NCBI RefSeq assembly: GCF_000300335.1
Contig: NZ_AMRM01000011.1
Span: 1-64,000, forward strand
Length of the DNA stretch: 64,000 nucleotides
Direction of reading: 5' to 3'
From: Nitratireductor pacificus pht-3B
GTDB lineage: Bacteria > Pseudomonadota > Alphaproteobacteria > Rhizobiales > Rhizobiaceae
This document shows, one piece after another, positions 31,883 through 41,317 of the stretch. A program made the translations under genes and the position numbers. The notes below the pieces were generated by a model. The model saw only the letters and a program-made list of their open reading frames with translations, was not told the origin of the DNA and searched no databases. Within the stretch, counting starts at the first letter, position 1, and every line of letters starts with the position of its first letter.

Positions 31883-33784
31883 TCAGCCCGCAGGTTTCCG
31901 CAGGGCTTCGGCGATCTCCTCGAGGATCAGCGGATCGTCGATGGTGGCCGGCATGGTCCACTCCTCGTGATCGGCGATCTTCTGCATGGTCGCGCGCAGG
32001 ATCTTGCCGGAGCGGGTTTTCGGCAGCCGCTTCACCGGGACCACGCGCTTGAAGGCGGCGACCGGGCCGATGCGCTCGCGCACCATGGCAACGAGTTCCT
32101 TCTCGATGGTCGCCATGTCGCCAGAGGCCTTGCCTTGCAGCACGACGAAGCCGCAGGGAACCTGGCCCTTCAGCGCATCGGCAACGCCGATCACTGCGCA
32201 TTCGGCGACGGCGGGGTGCTCCGCCACCACTTCCTCCATGCCGCCGGTCGACAGCCGGTGGCCGGCGACATTGATGATGTCGTCCGTGCGGGCCATGATG
32301 AACAGATAGCTGTCCTCGTCGATCATGCCGGCATCGGCGGTCTTGTAGAAGCCCGGAAACTCGCGGAGATAGGCTTCCACAAAGCGCCTGTCGTCGTTCC
32401 AAAGGGTGGGCAGGGAGCCGGGCGCCAGAGGCAGCCGGACGACGACATTGCCGAGCTTTCCTGTCTCGACCTGGTGGCCGGCATCGTCGAGCACCTGCAC
32501 GTCGTAGCCGGGCATGGGGACGCCCGGCGAGCCGTACTTGACCGGCAGCATGCCCAGGCCGACCGGGTTCTGGCTGATCGGCGCGCCGGTCTCGGTCTGC
32601 CACCAGTGGTCGATCACCGGCACGCCGAGGGTCCGTTCCGCCCATTTCACCGTGTCGGGGTCGGCGCGTTCGCCGGCGAGAAACAGCGTGCGGAAGCGCG
32701 ACAGGTCGTGCGGCGGCAGCAGCGACGCGTCCGGGTCGGCGGTGCGGATGGCACGGAAGGCGGTGGGCGCCGTGAAGAGCGCGGCAACGCCATGCTCGGC
32801 GATGACGCGCCAGAACGTGCCCGCATCGGGCGTGCCGACCGGCTTGCCCTCGAACAGCACCGTGGCGCAGCCATGCAGGAGCGGCGCGTAGACGATGTAG
32901 GAATGGCCGACCACCCAGCCGACATCGGAGGCGGCCCAGAAGGTCTCGCCCGGCGCGATGCCGAACTCGTTGAACATCGACCATTTGAGCCGCACCATGT
33001 GGCCGCCATTGTCGCGCACGACGCCCTTCGGGCGGCCGGTCGTGCCGGAGGTGTAGAGGATGTAGAGCGGTTCGGTCGCCAGAACCGGCACGCAGGGCAC
33101 CTTCCGCGCCTCGCGCCGCGCCGCGCCGACGAGCTCTGCATAGTCGTGGTCGCGTCCGGCGACCAGTTCACATCCCTGTTCCTCGCGTTGCAGGATCAGG
33201 CAGTTCTCCGGCTTGGCGGACGACAGGCGGATCGCCTCGTCGAGCAGCGGCTTGTAGGCGACAATCCGACCCGGCTCGACGCCGCAGGACGCCGAAACGA
33301 TGGCCTTCGGGGCAGCGTCGTCGATGCGGGCGGCAAGCTCGCGGGCGGCGAAGCCGCCGAACACAACCGAATGCACCGCGCCGATGCGGGCGCAGGCGAG
33401 CATCGCGAACACCGCTTCCGGCACCATCGGCATGTAGATGACGACGCGGTCGCCCCTGCCGACGCCGAGGTCCTGGAGAACGGCGGCGAGCGCCGATACC
33501 TCTGTCTTCAGCTCCCCGTAGGTGTAGGTCCGCTTCCGCCCAGTGATTGGGCTGTCATAGATGAGGGCCGGCTGGTCCTTCCGTCCACCGTCAACATGCC
33601 GGTCGACCGCATTGAAGCAGGTGTTGCACGTCGCCCCGGAAAACCAGCGGCCGTAGATGCCTGCTTCGGGGTCGAACAGCTTCTCCCATGGACTGAACCA
33701 GTCGATCTCTTGCGCGGCCTCCTCCCAGAAGGCGCGCGGATCGTCCTGCCAGCTCCGATAGACCTCGCGGTAACGTGACTCCAT
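31883..33784 (-). CDS. prpE: Propionyl-CoA synthetase (acyl-CoA synthetase)
   Basis: PrpE activates propionate with ATP and CoA. The 633-residue protein begins MESRYREVYRSWQDDPRAFW and shows CNTCFNAVDRHVDGGR, which separates PrpE from Acs. The AMP-binding signature YTSGTTGRPKGVVRDNGG is near 235, the TxTE-type motif is in DHWWQTETGAP, and the C-terminal catalytic lysine, which is open to regulatory acetylation, is about K594 in [18 protein letters not shown] precedes ATG 33784. A second related enzyme, acs, is at 49421. Confidence 0.92.
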   Translation of the reverse strand: MESRYREVYRSWQDDPRAFWEEAAQEIDWFSPWEKLFDPEAGIYGRWFSGATCNTCFNAVDRHVDGGRKDQPALIYDSPITGRKRTYTYGELKTEVSALAAVLQDLGVGRGDRVVIYMPMVPEAVFAMLACARIGAVHSVVFGGFAARELAARIDDAAPKAIVSASCGVEPGRIVAYKPLLDEAIRLSSAKPENCLILQREEQGCELVAGRDHDYAELVGAARREARKVPCVPVLATEPLYILYTSGTTGRPKGVVRDNGGHMVRLKWSMFNEFGIAPGETFWAASDVGWVVGHSYIVYAPLLHGCATVLFEGKPVGTPDAGTFWRVIAEHGVAALFTAPTAFRAIRTADPDASLLPPHDLSRFRTLFLAGERADPDTVKWAERTLGVPVIDHWWQTETGAPISQNPVGLGMLPVKYGSPGVPMPGYDVQVLDDAGHQVETGKLGNVVVRLPLAPGSLPTLWNDDRRFVEAYLREFPGFYKTADAGMIDEDSYLFIMARTDDIINVAGHRLSTGGMEEVVAEHPAVAECAVIGVADALKGQVPCGFVVLQGKASGDMATIEKELVAMVRERIGPVAAFKRVVPVKRLPKTRSGKILRATMQKIADHEEWTMPATIDDPLILEEIAEALRKPAG

Positions 33785-33930
33785 CCCGCCTCCTCCCTGC
33801 GGTTCGTGTCCGTCTCCTCCCATTGATAGCGGATCAGGCACGGGGCGGTAAATCAGACTTGCGGGGGAGGCGGTGCTTTGACAGAGGGCCGGGCGAGCGG
33901 GCACAAGGGGAGACCTTTCCTGTTCAGGCC

Positions 33931-34098
33931 ATGCCCATGACGAAAATACTGCTGTTGCTCATCCTGGTGATGATGGTTGCCCATCTCATCCGGCCGCTCG
34001 GCCTGCCGGGTCTCAGGAAGCGCAGCGACTTCTGGAAGCTGGCGCTGGTGGCGCTCGGCGCCGTCTCGCTGGTCATCCTGCTACGCGGCGGGGTGTAG
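33931..34098 (+). CDS. Small two-helix membrane protein
   Basis: The predicted 55-residue protein has two hydrophobic segments, TKILLLLILVMMVAHLIRP and FWKLALVALGAVSLVILL, separated by a basic loop (GLRKRSD). It lies divergent from prpE and convergent with fba. ATG 33931 or 33937 could be the start; the nearest purine-rich site, AAGGGGAGA, is rather far upstream. Function not recognised; the clean hydrophobic pattern supports a real protein. Confidence 0.55.
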   Translation: MPMTKILLLLILVMMVAHLIRPLGLPGLRKRSDFWKLALVALGAVSLVILLRGGV

Positions 34099-34127
34099 TC
34101 CTTCCCCACTGTCACGGCAGCCCGGCA

Positions 34128-34161
34128 AGAAAAACGGCCCGCAAGCGGTGCCTGCGGGCCG
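34128..34161 (-). terminator. Rho-independent terminator after fba
   Basis: On the minus strand CGGCCCGCAGGC, ACC, GCTTGCGGGCCG forms a 12-bp stem with one mismatch, followed by TTTTTCTT. It lies 25 bases after the fba stop. Confidence 0.85.
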
Positions 34162-34186
34162 GTTCGAGGTTCAAGACGGTGTCCGC

Positions 34187-35209
34187 TCAGGCGGCTTCGC
34201 GTTCTTTATTCCAGTCGCCCTTCGCTGCAAGGCCGTTCATCTTCGCGCGGTGCGCGAAGGCCTGCTGCGCGGCGGCGACGTTTTCCGGCTTGCCGCCCCA
34301 CGCCTTCAGGCCGGCGGCCTGCAGGGCGCGGCCGTAGGAGAAGGTCAGCGCCCAGGGCATGTCGAAGCCGGCGTTCATGAGCGAAAGATGCGCCGTCGCT
34401 TCTTCGTCCGACTGGCCGCCGGAGAGGAAGGCGATGCCCGGCACCGCCGCAGGCACGGTGGCCTTCAGGCAGCGCACGGTCTTCTCGGCCACTTCCTCGC
34501 GCGACGCCTTGCGGGCGTTCTTGCCGTCGATGACCATGTTCGGCTTGAGGACCATGCCCTCCAGCGAGACGCGGGCGTCGTAGAGCTCGGCGAAAACGGT
34601 CTTCAGGACCCATTCGGTGACGTCGTAGCAGCGGTCGATCGAATGATCGCCCGGCTGGCCGTCCATCAGCACCTCAGGCTCGACGATCGGCACGATGCCG
34701 GCTTCCTGACAGAGCGCGGCGTAGCGCGCCAGCGCCTGGGCGTTCTGCTTGACCGCGCCCCAGCTCGGCAGGTCCTTCGAGATGGAGATCACGCCGCGCC
34801 ACTTGGCGAAACGCGCGCCCAGCCCGTGATATTCGGCGAGCCGCTCGCGCAGGCCGTCGAGGCCTTCGGTGACAGTCTCCCCGGCGAAGCCGGCCAGCGG
34901 CTTGGCGCCGCCATCGACCTTGATGCCCGGCACGGCGCCGGCGGCCTTGATCAGATCGACCAGCGGCGTGCCGTCGGCAGCCTTCTGGCGCAGGGTCTCG
35001 TCGTAAAGGATGACGCCGGAGATGTGGTTCTTCATGGCGTCTTCGGCGCGGAACATCATCTCGCGATAGTCGCGGCGCGTGTCGGCGGTCGATTCCAGGC
35101 CGATCGTGTCGAAGCGCTTCTTGATCGTGCCGGAACTCTCGTCCGCCGCCAGAATCCCCTGTCCCGGGGTCACCATTGCGGCTGCAATATCCTCAAGCCG
35201 TTCGCTCAT
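34187..35209 (-). CDS. fba: Fructose-bisphosphate aldolase, class I
   Basis: Class I (Schiff-base) aldolase interconverts fructose 1,6-bisphosphate with dihydroxyacetone phosphate and glyceraldehyde 3-phosphate. The 340-residue protein starts MSERLEDIAAAMVTPGQGIL and has AADESSGTIKKRF, KWRGVISI, and the Schiff-base lysine K222 in LEGMVLKPNMV. The C-terminal segment includes LSGGQSDEEATAHLSLMNAG. It is downstream of pgk on the same strand (149 bases) and belongs to the tkt-gap-pgk-fba set. Confidence 0.94.
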   Translation of the reverse strand: MSERLEDIAAAMVTPGQGILAADESSGTIKKRFDTIGLESTADTRRDYREMMFRAEDAMKNHISGVILYDETLRQKAADGTPLVDLIKAAGAVPGIKVDGGAKPLAGFAGETVTEGLDGLRERLAEYHGLGARFAKWRGVISISKDLPSWGAVKQNAQALARYAALCQEAGIVPIVEPEVLMDGQPGDHSIDRCYDVTEWVLKTVFAELYDARVSLEGMVLKPNMVIDGKNARKASREEVAEKTVRCLKATVPAAVPGIAFLSGGQSDEEATAHLSLMNAGFDMPWALTFSYGRALQAAGLKAWGGKPENVAAAQQAFAHRAKMNGLAAKGDWNKEREAA

Positions 35210-35320
35210 TTCAGGTCTCCTGTCTGTTCCTGTCGGGGCGCATAGCAGATGGCGCGAACAAACGGAATGCGGCCCCGGAAGCCCTAATCGATTGAAGTGA
35301 CAGCCTGTTCACACATTGCT

Positions 35321-35372
35321 TAACGGCCGGGCTTAACGACCGGGTTTAACAGTCGGGCTCAACGACCGGTCG
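35321..35372. repeat. Four tandem 13-base repeats at the 3' end of pgk
   Basis: Units TAACGGCCGGGCT, TAACGACCGGGTT, TAACAGTCGGGCT and CAACGACCGGTCG follow without gaps. The pgk stop codon (35359-35361) lies at the junction of units three and four, so the array runs from the last pgk codons into the intergenic region. Confidence 0.8.
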
Positions 35373-36561
35373 CAAGAGCCTCGACGCCCGGCAGCACCTT
35401 GCCTTCCATCCATTCGAGGAAGGCACCGCCGGCGGTCGAGACATAGGAGAATTCATCGGCGACGCCGGCATGGTTGAGGGCGGCCACCGTGTCGCCGCCA
35501 CCGGCGACCGATACCAGCAGACCCTCGCCGGTGCGGTGCGCGGCGTGCCGCGCCGCGGCGACGGTGGCCGCGTCGAAAGGCGCGATTTCGAAGGCACCGA
35601 GCGGGCCGTTCCAGACGACCGTGTCGGCACGGTCGAGCCATTCATTGATCTTCACGACGCTCTGCGGGCCGACGTCGAGGATCATCCCATCGGCGGGCAC
35701 GGCCTCGATGGCGACGATCTCGCTTTCGGCGCCGGCCTTGAACTCGCGGGCAACGACCGCATCGACCGGCAGGATGATGGCGCAGCCGCTCTCGGCGGCC
35801 TCGATCATGATCTGCTTGGCCGTGGGCGCCAGATCGTGCTCGCAGAGTGACTTGCCGACCTCCGTGCCGCGCGCGGCGAGGAAGGTGTTGGCCATGCCGC
35901 CGCCGATGACCAGCGCATCGACCTTCTTCACCAGGTTCATCAGCAGGTCGATCTTGGTCGAGACCTTGGCGCCGCCGACGATGGCGAGCACCGGGCGTGC
36001 CGGGTCGCCGAGACCCTTCTCGAGCGCCTCCAGCTCGGCCTGCATGGTGCGCCCGGCATAGGCGGGCAGCAGATGCGCCAGGCCTTCGGTGGAGGCATGC
36101 GCCCGGTGGGCGGCGGAGAAGGCGTCGTTGACATAGATGTCGCCATTGGCCGCCAGCGCCCTGGCGAAGTCCCGGTCGTTCTTCTCCTCGCCGGCATGGA
36201 AGCGGGTGTTCTCCAGGAGCAGGATGTCGCCATCGGCCATCTCGGCCACGGCATTCGCAGCCGCATCGCCGATGCAGTCGGCGGCAAAGTGGATGCGCCG
36301 GTCGAGCGTCGTCTCGGCGGCGAAGGCGATGGGCTGGAGCGAGGCGGCCGGATCGGGCTTGCCCTTGGGGCGGCCGAAATGCGCGAGCAGGATGACCTTC
36401 GCGCCCTTGTCGGAGAGTTCCGTCAGGGTCGGCGCGATGCGCTCGATGCGGGTCGCGTCGGTGACCTGGCCGTCCTTCATCGGAACGTTCAGGTCGACGC
36501 GGACCAGCACGCGCTTGCCGGCAATGTCATTCAGATCGTCGAGTGTCTTGAAATCCGGCAT
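35359..36561 (-). CDS. pgk: Phosphoglycerate kinase
   Basis: Pgk transfers phosphate between 1,3-bisphosphoglycerate and ADP. The 400-residue protein has [15 protein letters not shown] near the N-terminus, [14 protein letters not shown], and the C-terminal nucleotide-binding region ([27 protein letters not shown]). A family-B repeat lies in its 5' region, and a tandem 13-base repeat overlaps its 3' end. In many relatives pgk directly follows gap; here about 3.7 kb of other genes lie between. Confidence 0.96.
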   Translation of the reverse strand: MPDFKTLDDLNDIAGKRVLVRVDLNVPMKDGQVTDATRIERIAPTLTELSDKGAKVILLAHFGRPKGKPDPAASLQPIAFAAETTLDRRIHFAADCIGDAAANAVAEMADGDILLLENTRFHAGEEKNDRDFARALAANGDIYVNDAFSAAHRAHASTEGLAHLLPAYAGRTMQAELEALEKGLGDPARPVLAIVGGAKVSTKIDLLMNLVKKVDALVIGGGMANTFLAARGTEVGKSLCEHDLAPTAKQIMIEAAESGCAIILPVDAVVAREFKAGAESEIVAIEAVPADGMILDVGPQSVVKINEWLDRADTVVWNGPLGAFEIAPFDAATVAAARHAAHRTGEGLLVSVAGGGDTVAALNHAGVADEFSYVSTAGGAFLEWMEGKVLPGVEALATGR

Positions 36562-36579
36562 GTCGCGCTTTCGCCTCCA

Positions 36580-36629
36580 TAGAGCGTTTTGCAGTCAGGT
36601 GGAATCACCTGACGCCCGCATAAACGCGG
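36580..36629 (-). repeat. Intergenic palindromic repeat, family B (copy 4)
   Basis: Reverse-orientation copy: TAGAGCGTTTTGCAGTCAGG, then TGGAATCACCTGACGCCC, then GCATAAACGCGG. It has the best-preserved core palindrome (TCAGGTGGAATCACCTGA) and sits 18 bases before the pgk start. Confidence 0.75.
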
Positions 36630-36646
36630 AAGAACAAAGTGATTGG

Positions 36647-36679
36647 CTCGCTCTGCGTTTCCGGGAAACGTAGAGCGAG
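36647..36679 (-). terminator. Hairpin after the antiporter gene
   Basis: CTCGCTCTGCGTTTCC and GGAAACGTAGAGCGAG form a 16-bp stem with a one-base gap and one mismatch. It lies 60 bases after the antiporter stop (minus strand). No T-run, so terminator function is uncertain. Confidence 0.45.
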
Positions 36680-36740
36680 TTCGGAAAAATCGTTGGCGAC
36701 CATACAGCGCGCCGCGCCGGACGCAAGGTGCGGCGGCACC

Positions 36741-38549
36741 TTACCCCGGCGTGCCGTTCGTGCCGCGGCGGAACAGCCGGCGCAGGAGATCGCCGGGGCT
36801 GAGGAACATCGGCACGCGGACGGTGCTTGCCGGCGGTTCCAGCGACAGGCCGATGGCCGTGATCTTCCCGTCTTCATCGACGTCGCGGACGATCAGTTCG
36901 ATCGAGCCGAGCGTGGCGCGGTCGCCGTATTCGGCGCGCCCGCCCAGCCGGCCGCGCACGAGGTCGGCAATCGTCATCTGCTGCTCTTCCTCGCTCAGGC
37001 CCGGAGCATAGGCCGCCTCGATGTCGGACGCGGGCCGGTCGGGATCGACCGCGAAGGCGCCGAAGAACTCGGCGTCCTCCGGGTCCATGGCGACGGGGCT
37101 GGCGAACAGCCGGTCGAGCAGGCGCGGATAGCGGTCCGGCACGAAGATGTAGACGTGATCGCCAGCGGAAAGCCGGCCGGCATACTGGTAGGTCATCGAG
37201 CGTCCGTCGCGCACGACGAGCGACGGTTTCGCCCAGCGGGGAATGCGTTGACCGCGCTCCACCGGGCTGCCGGCGACGACGCGGTAGGCGAGCAGTTCGT
37301 GGCGCGCCGAACCCGGCAGTTCGAGTTCCACCTTGTTGAGCGGCCCCATGCGGGGCGGCAGTGTCAGCGCGAGGCGACGGGCCAGCGGCCCCACGCTCCA
37401 GCCCTGAACGACGAGCGACACGAGCACGATGATGAACACGATGTTGAACAACGGCCGGCCGTTCTCCAGCCCGTCGATCAGCGGCGTGATCGCCAGCAGG
37501 ATCGACACCGCGCCGCGCAGGCCGACCCAGGAGATGAATGCGTTCTCGGCGGGGGCGAAGCGGAAGGGCAGCAGGCAGAGCATCACGGCAAGCGGCCGGG
37601 CGACGAAGATCAGGAACAGGCCGATGAACAGCGCCGGCAGGGCGATCGCTGCGAACTGCGAAGGGGTGGCGAACAGGCCGAGCACGAGGAACATGATGAT
37701 CTGCGCCAGCCAGGTCACGCCGTCCTGGAAACGCTTCAGCAGAGCGGTCGAGCGCAGGCGGGCGCTGCCGGCGATCAGGCCCGCCACATAGACGGCGAGG
37801 AAGCCGGAGCCGCCCATGGCGCCGGCCAGCGCGAAGACCAGCAGCGACAGCGCCAGGACGAAGATCGGCAGCAGGCCCTGCTCCAGCTTCAGCCACATCA
37901 CCAGCCGCACGATGGCGTAGCCGCCGAGGACGCCGGCAACGAGGCCGATGCCCATCTGCTGGAGAAAACCGAGCGCGATGTCGGTGGCCAGCGTGTCGGC
38001 CTGGAGCGCTTCGCCGCTGCTGATCAGGCTGACCAGCGACAGGGTGAGGAAGATGGCGATCGGGTCGTTCGAGCCGGACTCCACCTCCAGCGTCGAGCGG
38101 ACGCGCTCGCGCACGGAGATGTTGCCGACACGCAGGAGGAAGAACACGGCGGCGGCATCGGTGGAGGCGACGGTGGCGCCCAGGAGGAAGGCCTCGAGCC
38201 AGGTGAAGTCGGTGACGTAGTAGGTGGCGACGCCGACCAGACCGGCCGTCATCACAACCCCGATGGTCGCCAGCACCAGCGCGGGCGCGGCGGCCTGGCG
38301 AAACGAGCTGAAGGAGGTGCCGAAGCCCGAATCGAAGAGGATGACCGCCAGCGCCAGCGAGCCGATGAAATAGGCGAGCGCCGCGTTGTCGAAATCGAGG
38401 CCCAGCCCGTCGGTGCCGGCGGCCAGGCCGATGCCCAGGAAGATGAGAAGCAGTGGGGCACCGAAGCGGAAGGCGATCAGGCTCGAAAACGCGGCAAAGA
38501 GCACGAGCGCCGTGCCCACCAGCGTAATGAGATATATGCCCTGATCCAT
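36741..38549 (-). CDS. CPA1-type K+/H+ antiporter, NhaP2/CvrA-like
   Basis: This cation/proton antiporter has 602 residues, with about 12 membrane helices in the first 390. Features include the ion-site segment GATVASTDAAAVFFLL, then VESGSNDPIAIFLTL and SWVGLRGAVSILLAI. After residue 400 comes a soluble part with a TrkA-C-like domain (ELPGSARHELLAYRVVAGSP, AGDHVYIFVPDR) and a CorC/HlyC-type end (EFFGAFAVD, LGGRAEYGD). This architecture is that of NhaP2/CvrA antiporters that protect against high K+ or osmotic change. ATG 38549 has GAGAGG upstream. It lies between gap and pgk. Confidence 0.9.
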   Translation of the reverse strand: MDQGIYLITLVGTALVLFAAFSSLIAFRFGAPLLLIFLGIGLAAGTDGLGLDFDNAALAYFIGSLALAVILFDSGFGTSFSSFRQAAAPALVLATIGVVMTAGLVGVATYYVTDFTWLEAFLLGATVASTDAAAVFFLLRVGNISVRERVRSTLEVESGSNDPIAIFLTLSLVSLISSGEALQADTLATDIALGFLQQMGIGLVAGVLGGYAIVRLVMWLKLEQGLLPIFVLALSLLVFALAGAMGGSGFLAVYVAGLIAGSARLRSTALLKRFQDGVTWLAQIIMFLVLGLFATPSQFAAIALPALFIGLFLIFVARPLAVMLCLLPFRFAPAENAFISWVGLRGAVSILLAITPLIDGLENGRPLFNIVFIIVLVSLVVQGWSVGPLARRLALTLPPRMGPLNKVELELPGSARHELLAYRVVAGSPVERGQRIPRWAKPSLVVRDGRSMTYQYAGRLSAGDHVYIFVPDRYPRLLDRLFASPVAMDPEDAEFFGAFAVDPDRPASDIEAAYAPGLSEEEQQMTIADLVRGRLGGRAEYGDRATLGSIELIVRDVDEDGKITAIGLSLEPPASTVRVPMFLSPGDLLRRLFRRGTNGTPG

Positions 38550-38634
38550 CCGCCTCTCGATCGTGCTGCAGCGCCACAAGTCGCTGTTCTTTTTATAAAA
38601 GATGCGGCGGAAGTGAGATGCAAGGGCGAGGCGG

Positions 38635-38673
38635 AAAGAAAAACGCCCGGCGCGTCATCGCCGGGCGTTTTCA
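38635..38673. terminator. Rho-independent terminator
   Basis: AACGCCCGGCG and CGCCGGGCGTT form a perfect 11-bp stem with a 6-base loop (38642-38669) and A/T runs on both sides. It ends the orphan gene pair at 38692-40169. Confidence 0.85.
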
Positions 38674-38691
38674 CAGAACCGCAGTGCCCGG

Positions 38692-39297
38692 TCAGTGCAG
38701 CTTGATCACCGCCGGAACCCTGCCGTTGTCGGCCCGGTCGTCGAACCGGATAAAGCCGGCAAAGACGTTGTCGCTGGTCAGATGGAACTCGCCCAGCAGG
38801 TCGTTGAAGTTCATCTCGATCTTGTCGCCCTTCACGAAGAGCGACGTGGCCGTCCAGCAATTGTCGGTGCTGTTGAAGCTGATGCAGCCATGCTGCGGGG
38901 ACTTGAACCGTGCCTCGCGCGACCACAGGCCCGAGAGGCCCTGAACGATCTTCTTGTCGGTCGCGGAGGCGTTGCTGTCGATCACCAGCTCGATGTCCAC
39001 CCGGGTCTTCGACATCATGCTGGTGAAGGCGATCTGCTCACGCACCAGCGGATCCTTGGCCGCCGCGATGCCTTCGCGGATCGCATAGGCGCGGATCGTC
39101 GGATTGTCGGAGCAGGACAGTTCCTCGAAGGCGAAGAGACGGTCCAGCGGGTCGGCGCCCGCCTCGACGAGCTTGTCGCGATACTCCTTCATCTCGGCGG
39201 TGGACAGGTTCTTGTACTGCTCGCATGCCTGTGCGCCTGCCGCACTCAACAGTACGCCAAGCGCAGCCAGTGTCAGCTGCTTGAAACTCTTCTTCAT
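38692..39297 (-). CDS. Secreted protein of unknown function
   Basis: Not recognised. The 201-residue product has a signal peptide (LTLAALGVLLSAAGAQA) and mature start CEQYKNLSTAEMKEYRDKLV. Visible features are a helical first half (DRLFAFEELSCSDNPTIRAY) and a C-terminal half with alternating beta-like strands (GCISFNSTDNCWTATSLFVK, VFAGFIRFDDRADNGRVPAV). Four or more cysteines may pair in the periplasm. It overlaps the upstream gene by four bases (ATGA), so the two are one operon and probably act together. Confidence 0.75.
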   Translation of the reverse strand: MKKSFKQLTLAALGVLLSAAGAQACEQYKNLSTAEMKEYRDKLVEAGADPLDRLFAFEELSCSDNPTIRAYAIREGIAAAKDPLVREQIAFTSMMSKTRVDIELVIDSNASATDKKIVQGLSGLWSREARFKSPQHGCISFNSTDNCWTATSLFVKGDKIEMNFNDLLGEFHLTSDNVFAGFIRFDDRADNGRVPAVIKLH

Positions 39298-40169
39298 GCC
39301 CTCTTGCCCTCTGCTACGGAAATGATCATTCGTCTGGCCGTGCCAGTGGTCTCTACCGTGCCGATGGCGACCGTGCAGCCGGTCCAGAGTTCGACCGGCG
39401 CCTTCAGCGGCAGAATTTTCTCGAAACCCCGGAACCCCGCTCCGGGAACGCTTCTGTTCCGGCTCTTCAGGAGAATTTCGGATCCGGCGCCATCAACGAT
39501 GAGCTCCGCCGAGAATCCCTTGTGCCCGCACAGATCGAATGTCTGCGCCTCGAAAACGCCGAATACCCTGGCCTCGTCGAGGCCGGGGTCCTCCGGCCGG
39601 CGCGCCTCTTCCCCGGGGGGCGCGACGGGAGCCGGCTCGGGCTGCGCGGTTGCCGTGGCGGGGGGCGCTGCAGGCCGGCCGGCTTCGGACATGGCGTCCG
39701 GTGCGGCCGGTGGAAGCACGGCTTCCGTGGCGACTGCGGCAACCTCCTCCTCGCGGGGGGCTTCGACAACCATCGATCCCGAGGCCGGTTCCTCCGGCGC
39801 GGCGGCGACCGGCTGCGTCTCGGATTGGGATCTCTGGGACTGGGACGTCGGGGGCTGGGGCGCGGGAGCGGCCTGACGCCGTTCCGCCTCCTCGGCGCGG
39901 CGCGCGATCTCCTCGAGCTTCCGGTTCAGGTTGGCGACCGCGTCGGTGCTCCTGTCGATGGCCTCGACGCTCTTGGAAAGGTACTCGGTCTGCTGCCGGT
40001 CCAGCTCGGCGCGAGCCTTGTTCTCGCTGCTGTTCCACCAATCCTGAAAGATGGACTGGGTAACCATCAGGGCTACCGATCCGAGCGCGGTGACGATTGC
40101 CGACGCCTTCAGCCAGTTGCGCAACGCCACCCTTATTCTCCCCAAGTCAGCCCTTGCGGAATTCAGCAC
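39294..40169 (-). CDS. Membrane-anchored coiled-coil protein of unknown function
   Basis: Not recognised. The 291-residue product has one membrane helix (ASAIVTALGSVALMVTQSIF) near residue 25, then a coiled coil (DAVANLNRKLEEIARRAEEA), a long Pro/Ala/Glu linker (about 98-195), and a small C-terminal domain with two cysteines (TFDLCGHKGFSAELIVDGAG and ELWTGCTVAIGTVETTG). The layout suggests an inner-membrane protein reaching into the periplasm. The start is GTG 40169 with no clear ribosome site; a shorter start is possible. It is coupled to the secreted protein that follows. Confidence 0.65.
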   Translation of the reverse strand: MLNSARADLGRIRVALRNWLKASAIVTALGSVALMVTQSIFQDWWNSSENKARAELDRQQTEYLSKSVEAIDRSTDAVANLNRKLEEIARRAEEAERRQAAPAPQPPTSQSQRSQSETQPVAAAPEEPASGSMVVEAPREEEVAAVATEAVLPPAAPDAMSEAGRPAAPPATATAQPEPAPVAPPGEEARRPEDPGLDEARVFGVFEAQTFDLCGHKGFSAELIVDGAGSEILLKSRNRSVPGAGFRGFEKILPLKAPVELWTGCTVAIGTVETTGTARRMIISVAEGKRA

Positions 40170-40215
40170 AGGAAGGTGCGGGGTTCAACCTTGGAAAGAA
40201 GATCTGGCAGAAATG

Positions 40216-40243
40216 AAAAACCCCCCGCTGGTGCAGCGGGGGG
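40216..40243 (-). terminator. Rho-independent terminator after gap
   Basis: On the minus strand CCCCCCGCTG, CAC, CAGCGGGGGG is a perfect 10-bp stem followed by TTTTT. It lies 29 bases after the gap stop. Confidence 0.9.
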
Positions 40244-40271
40244 TGGAAACGCTTTTCTTCTTGGGACGGGG

Positions 40272-41279
40272 TCAGATCGTCTTGCCGAAGGCAATCGCCG
40301 TGTCGGCCATCCGGTTCGAGAAACCCCATTCATTGTCGTACCAGGACATGACGCGGACCAGATCGCCTTCGATGACCTTGGTCTGGTCGAGGGCGAAGGT
40401 CGAGGATGCCGGGTTGTGGTTCATGTCGATCGAGACGAGCGGCTCATTGGTGTAGGCGAGGATGCCCTTCAGCTTGCCATCGGCTGCGGCGACCAGCGCG
40501 TTGTTGATCTCCTCCACGGTGACCTTGCGCTTCGGCACGAACTTGAAGTCGATGACCGAGACGTTCGGGGTCGGCACGCGGATCGAGACGCCGTCGAGCT
40601 TGCCGTTGAGTTCCGGCAGCACGAGACCGACCGCCTTGGCCGCACCCGTCGAGGTGGGGATCATCGACATCGCGGCCGCGCGGGCGCGATAGAGGTCCTT
40701 GTGCATCGTGTCGAGCGTCGGCTGGTCACCCGTATAGGCATGGATCGTCGTCATGAAGCCCTTCTCGATGCCGAAGGCGTCGTTCAGGACCATGGCGACC
40801 GGCGCCAGGCAATTGGTGGTGCAGGAGGCGTTGGAGACGACCAGATGCTCCTTGGCGATCTTGTCGTGGTTGACGCCATAGACGACCGTCAGGTCGGCGC
40901 CCGAGGCCGGCGCGGAGACCAGCACGCGCTTGGCGCCTGCCTGGAGATGCAGGGATGCCTTCTCCTTCGAGGTGAAGATGCCGGTGCATTCCATGACGAT
41001 GTCGACGCCCAGCTCGCCCCAGGGCAGCTTGGCCGGATCGCGCTCGGCGAAGACCTTGAACGTATCGGTGCCGATGCTGATCGTGTCGCCATCGACCTTC
41101 ACCTCGGAAGGGAAGCGGCCATGCACGCTGTCGTAGCGCAAGAGGTGGGCGTTGGTCTCGACCGGGCCGAGATCGTTGATGGCGACAACGTCGATGTCCT
41201 TGCGGCCCGATTCATAGATGGCGCGGACGATGTTGCGGCCGATGCGGCCAAATCCGTTGATGGCTATTTTGACGGTCAT
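40272..41279 (-). CDS. gap: Glyceraldehyde-3-phosphate dehydrogenase, type I
   Basis: Gap oxidises glyceraldehyde 3-phosphate to 1,3-bisphosphoglycerate with NAD. The 335-residue protein has the Rossmann start [20 protein letters not shown] and the catalytic Cys153 in [12 protein letters not shown]. It follows tkt on the same strand, with two hairpins between them, and has its own terminator downstream. The pgk gene, usually next, is about 3.7 kb away. Confidence 0.96.
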   Translation of the reverse strand: MTVKIAINGFGRIGRNIVRAIYESGRKDIDVVAINDLGPVETNAHLLRYDSVHGRFPSEVKVDGDTISIGTDTFKVFAERDPAKLPWGELGVDIVMECTGIFTSKEKASLHLQAGAKRVLVSAPASGADLTVVYGVNHDKIAKEHLVVSNASCTTNCLAPVAMVLNDAFGIEKGFMTTIHAYTGDQPTLDTMHKDLYRARAAAMSMIPTSTGAAKAVGLVLPELNGKLDGVSIRVPTPNVSVIDFKFVPKRKVTVEEINNALVAAADGKLKGILAYTNEPLVSIDMNHNPASSTFALDQTKVIEGDLVRVMSWYDNEWGFSNRMADTAIAFGKTI

Positions 41280-41317
41280 GAATTTCCTCCGCGGAGTGGG
41301 TGGCCGTGCGCGCGCAC

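Noticed and set aside
30908-33778. 956-codon open frame on the plus strand
   Set aside because: It is antisense to the SDR and prpE genes, which have full family motifs. High GC leaves opposite frames free of stops; the translation is Asp/Arg/Gly-rich and shows no domain.
36639-38705. 688-codon plus-strand frame rich in Gln, Glu, Arg and Gly
   Set aside because: Antisense to the NhaP2-type antiporter, whose membrane pattern and motifs are convincing. The low-complexity composition mirrors codons for hydrophobic residues on the other strand.
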